Below, in pieces: positions 63,001 through 64,000 of a stretch of 64,000 nucleotides of DNA. The notes under the pieces were generated by a model, which did not search any database, was not told the DNA's origin, and saw only the letters and a list, made by a program, of their open reading frames with translations. Position 1 is the stretch's first letter. Every line of letters starts with the position of its first letter. The stretch is taken from the NCBI RefSeq assembly GCF_901873365.1, contig NZ_CABFLM010000060.1, forward strand, positions 40,246-104,245, written 5' to 3'. A program made the translations under genes and the position numbers. This DNA comes from an uncultured Aggregatibacter sp. (GTDB taxonomy: Bacteria; Pseudomonadota; Gammaproteobacteria; Enterobacterales; Pasteurellaceae).

Positions 63001-63935
63001 GGGCGGAATTGACCCATCAAATGCAACGTTTACGTGACAACCCGGAATGCGCCGACCAAGAATTCGCCGCGAAAAAAAATCGGCAGGACAAAGGTTTCTC
63101 CGCCCGTTTAACTTACGACCCGAGCGAAGACATCGCCGCGCCTTACATCGCCACCGGCAAACGCCCGAAAGTGGCAGTGTTGCGTGAACAAGGGGTCAAC
63201 AGCCATGTGGAAATGGCGGCGGCATTCGACCGCGCCGGCTTTGACGCCATCGACGTACACATGAGTGACCTGCACAATCGCCGTTATGATCTGCAACACT
63301 TCAATGCCTTGGTGGCGTGCGGTGGCTTCTCTTACGGCGACGTGCTTGGCGCTGGTGGCGGTTGGGCAAAATCCATTTTATTTAACCCGCACTTAAGGGA
63401 TCAATTTAGCCAATTCTTTGAGCGTGAAGACACGCTCGCACTTGGCATTTGTAACGGCTGCCAAATGCTTTCCACCCTGGCGGAAATCATCCCCGGCACA
63501 GAAAATTGGCCGCGTTTCGTGCGCAATAAATCCGAACGTTTCGAAGCCCGTGCTGCTTTGGTTCGCATTAATGAAAGTAACTCTCTGTGGTTCCAAGGCA
63601 TGGCAGGTTCCCACATGCCAATTGCCGTTTCCCACGGCGAGGGTAGAGTGGAGTTCAAAACGCCTGAAAATTTAACCGCACTTCAAGCACAAAACTTGAT
63701 CGTGGCGCAATACATCGACAACAACCTAAACCCGACAGAAGTGTACCCGGCAAACCCGAACAGCTCGGCCCTCGGCATCACTGCCCTTTCCAACACGGAC
63801 GGCCGCGTCGCCATCATGATGCCACACCCGGAACGCGTCTTCCGCACCGTGAGCAACTCATGGCATCCGGAAGAGTGGGGAGAAGATGGGGCTTGGATGC
63901 GGGTGTTTAGGAATGCGAGGGTGGTGTTTAAATAG
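60042..63935 (+). CDS. purL: Phosphoribosylformylglycinamidine synthase (single-chain PurL)
   Basis: Fourth step of purine synthesis: FGAR plus glutamine and ATP to FGAM. The 1297-residue large form fuses the synthetase and glutaminase. Visible: [11 protein letters not shown] start, [46 protein letters not shown] (in parts), [27 protein letters not shown], and the class I amidotransferase with [18 protein letters not shown], the Cys nucleophile in [10 protein letters not shown], and the His-Glu pair in [10 protein letters not shown]. The frame is open to 59958, but ATG 60042 with AAAGGTAAT upstream starts the family sequence. Probably monocistronic. Only about 65 bp of AT-rich, featureless DNA follow to the window end. 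Confidence 0.98.
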   Translation: [1297 protein letters not shown]

Positions 63936-64000
63936 AGAAAAGTTTATAAAAAATAATAAAAACTAATATTAAAATGTTTAGGTGTTTATATGCATATAAA

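Overview
The window is chromosomal DNA of a Pasteurellaceae bacterium. The nine-base uptake signal AAGTGCGGT (or its complement) occurs dozens of times in genes and intergenic regions. Gene content and order (com operon, kdkA-opsX, mazG-waaF, hitA) fit Haemophilus/Aggregatibacter; I favour Aggregatibacter, but the genus is an inference. Almost everything is single-copy housekeeping DNA. No tRNA, rRNA, CRISPR array or intact transposon was seen.

Layout. 1-5668: end of the competence/type IV pilus operon comA-E, then aroK, aroB and dam on the same strand. 5696-8946: selB and selA (selenocysteine insertion). 9099-17691: proS, gpmA, a phospho-sugar mutase, the divergent pair kdkA/opsX (LOS inner core), a lone thiE, and eno. 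17875-22422: ileS, ribF and gmhA. 22423-27006: the one clearly accessory region. Here a broken ferric-iron ABC transporter locus (3' end of hitA, 5' half of hitB) has a Type II restriction-modification pair inserted between the two fragments. The block is bounded by two 359-bp direct repeats carrying the 3' end of an IS200/IS605-type transposase gene. 27025-34910: maeB, folE, mazG, waaF, an intact solitary hitA with a Fur-box-like site, and nagC. 34973-39302: hemA, gloB, a yafS-like methyltransferase and tig. 39467-46528: xerD, an MFS transporter, proC, the murein/metallohydrolase set ycbL-mepK-ldtD, and pepT. 46815-50143: pth, ychF, a DUF1294 protein and glyA. 50259-55216: a decayed lipoprotein gene, a DUF711 protein, purD and purH. 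55462-63935: srmB, a transglutaminase-MerT-MerP operon, an NTF2-like protein, an IS3-family remnant and purL.

Functional links. gmhA, opsX, waaF and kdkA all serve lipooligosaccharide inner-core synthesis. purD, purH and purL, with glyA supplying one-carbon units, serve purine synthesis; purH and purL each have a PurR-type palindrome at the promoter. ldtD, mepK and ycbL keep the order known from E. coli. The two hitA copies both carry, exactly 8 nt after the stop codon, a 12-bp/7-nt-loop hairpin whose three sequence differences are all compensated. This is the strongest new signal in the window.
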